Below are positions 5,403-5,996 of a stretch of 5,996 nt of DNA, in pieces. The notes under the pieces were generated by a model that was given only the letters and a program-made list of their open reading frames with translations, searched no databases and was not told where the DNA came from. Source of the stretch: Methanothrix sp. (GTDB taxonomy: Archaea; Halobacteriota; Methanosarcinia; Methanotrichales; Methanotrichaceae). Position numbers and translations under genes: made by a program. The stretch lies in the NCBI GenBank assembly GCA_023229165.1, contig JALNZQ010000170.1, positions 1-5,996 on the forward strand, given 5' to 3'. The first letter of the stretch is position 1. Every line of letters begins with the position of its first letter.

Positions 5403-5996
5403 CTCATCGCCTCCACGAGGCCTGCAGTCCAAGCATTCCTCGCCTGGTCCAGATCCAGATCGGCCACGACCACAGAATCGCCTGCTCTTGACATCACAAT
5501 CCGTCTCTTGCTTGTAACTATGCCGATCTGCATCGGCTCCAGATTATAGCCCCTCAGGAGCTCCACCAGCCGGGCCTCGCTGCCGGCTTTTGCCTCCAGG
5601 ACAAAGCCGGAGGACTCGGAGAACAGCAACTTATCCGTTCTCATGCCGATGTCGCCGCACTGGACCATGTCCAAGTTCAGCTCCACCCCGAACCGGGCTG
5701 GCCGGGTGAGTGCCATCTCGGCTACGCTTGCCGCCAGGCCGCCGTTGGAGATATCGTGGGCTGCAGCCAGCAGGCCCTCCTCAATGGCGTCGATGACGGC
5801 ATAGATCATATTCCTCTCCAGATCGAAGCGAACGATGGGCACGTTAGCACCCGTGACTCCCAGAATGGTCCGGTAGTACTCGGAGCCTCCCAGCTCGTCA
5901 AACCTGGGACCGATCAAGAAGAGTTTGTCGCCGGCTTTCTTCAGATCCATGGTGATGGCTTTGGAAAAATCCTTCATGATGCCCACGCAGGCCACC
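5399..5996 (-). CDS. purL: FGAM synthase subunit PurL, C-terminal part (cut by the window edge)
   Basis: PurL is the large catalytic subunit that uses ATP and PurQ-derived ammonia to convert FGAR to FGAM. About 198 C-terminal residues are visible; stand-alone PurL is usually about 720-760, so most of the gene lies to the right of the window. The GTG at 5995-5993 is an internal Val codon, not a start. Recognisable pieces are VGIMKDFSKAITMDLKKAGD, GPRFDELGGSEYY (which matches the PurL LGGSEY motif), AHDISNGGLAASVAEMAL (the HDxSxGGL motif of the C-terminal AIRS-like domain) and LLFSESSGFVLEA. The frame runs intact to a TGA at 5401-5399 that overlaps the purQ ATG. The promoter of the operon must lie outside the window. 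Confidence 0.94.
   Translation of the reverse strand, partial: VACVGIMKDFSKAITMDLKKAGDKLFLIGPRFDELGGSEYYRTILGVTGANVPIVRFDLERNMIYAVIDAIEEGLLAAAHDISNGGLAASVAEMALTRPARFGVELNLDMVQCGDIGMRTDKLLFSESSGFVLEAKAGSEARLVELLRGYNLEPMQIGIVTSKRRIVMSRAGDSVVVADLDLDQARNAWTAGLVEAMR
5410..5414 (-). promoter_or_regulatory. Ribosome binding site of purQ
   Basis: On the minus strand a perfect GGAGG lies 7 nt before the ATG at 5402, within the last codons of purL. It decides the purQ start, since an ATG exists further upstream at 5432. Confidence 0.75.

Noticed and set aside
5403..5432. Upstream ATG at 5432 as the purQ start
   Set aside because: The ten extra residues (MDCRPRGGDE) do not resemble a PurQ N-terminus. 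The ATG at 5402 has GGAGG upstream and the typical MKIAVLQFPG beginning.
5399..5995. Treating the GTG at 5995-5993 as the start of a complete 198-residue gene
   Set aside because: The residues match the interior of PurL, and the frame is still open at the window edge, so this is a truncated view of a longer gene.

Overview
The window looks like a stretch of a methanogenic archaeal chromosome, most likely a member of the Methanosarcinales such as Methanothrix. This is an inference from several things: a WtpB/ModB-type oxyanion permease, separate PurL/PurQ/PurS subunits, AT-rich elements resembling archaeal TATA boxes, a T-rich terminator, and strong GGAGG-type ribosome binding sites. Base composition and codon use look uniform. 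I see no mobile element, CRISPR array, tRNA or rRNA.

The layout has three blocks. (1) About 1-1730, plus strand: the tail of an upstream gene that may encode a substrate-binding protein, then wtpB and wtpC overlapping by 14 nt. Together they would form a molybdate/tungstate importer, supplying the metal for the formylmethanofuran dehydrogenase and other Mo/W enzymes. The ATPase is short and lacks the usual C-terminal regulatory domain. An in-frame stretch after its stop may be a remnant of the linker into that domain. (2) About 1731-3939, plus strand: a 182-nt gap with two small hairpins and an AT-rich promoter candidate, then a full-length PolX (573 aa, polymerase plus PHP exonuclease), then a small three-helix membrane protein of unknown function. 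(3) 4090-5996, minus strand: a purL-purQ-purS operon read right to left, with both junctions as 4-nt ATGA overlaps and a hairpin plus T-rich terminator after purS. Its products form the FGAM synthase complex of de novo purine synthesis.

The most interesting item is PurS. Instead of the usual single domain of about 80 residues, it is 161 residues made of two consecutive PurS-like units. This looks like a covalently linked version of the PurS dimer that bridges PurL and PurQ. Block 2 and block 3 converge in a 150-nt intergenic region (3940-4089) that holds only terminator signals.
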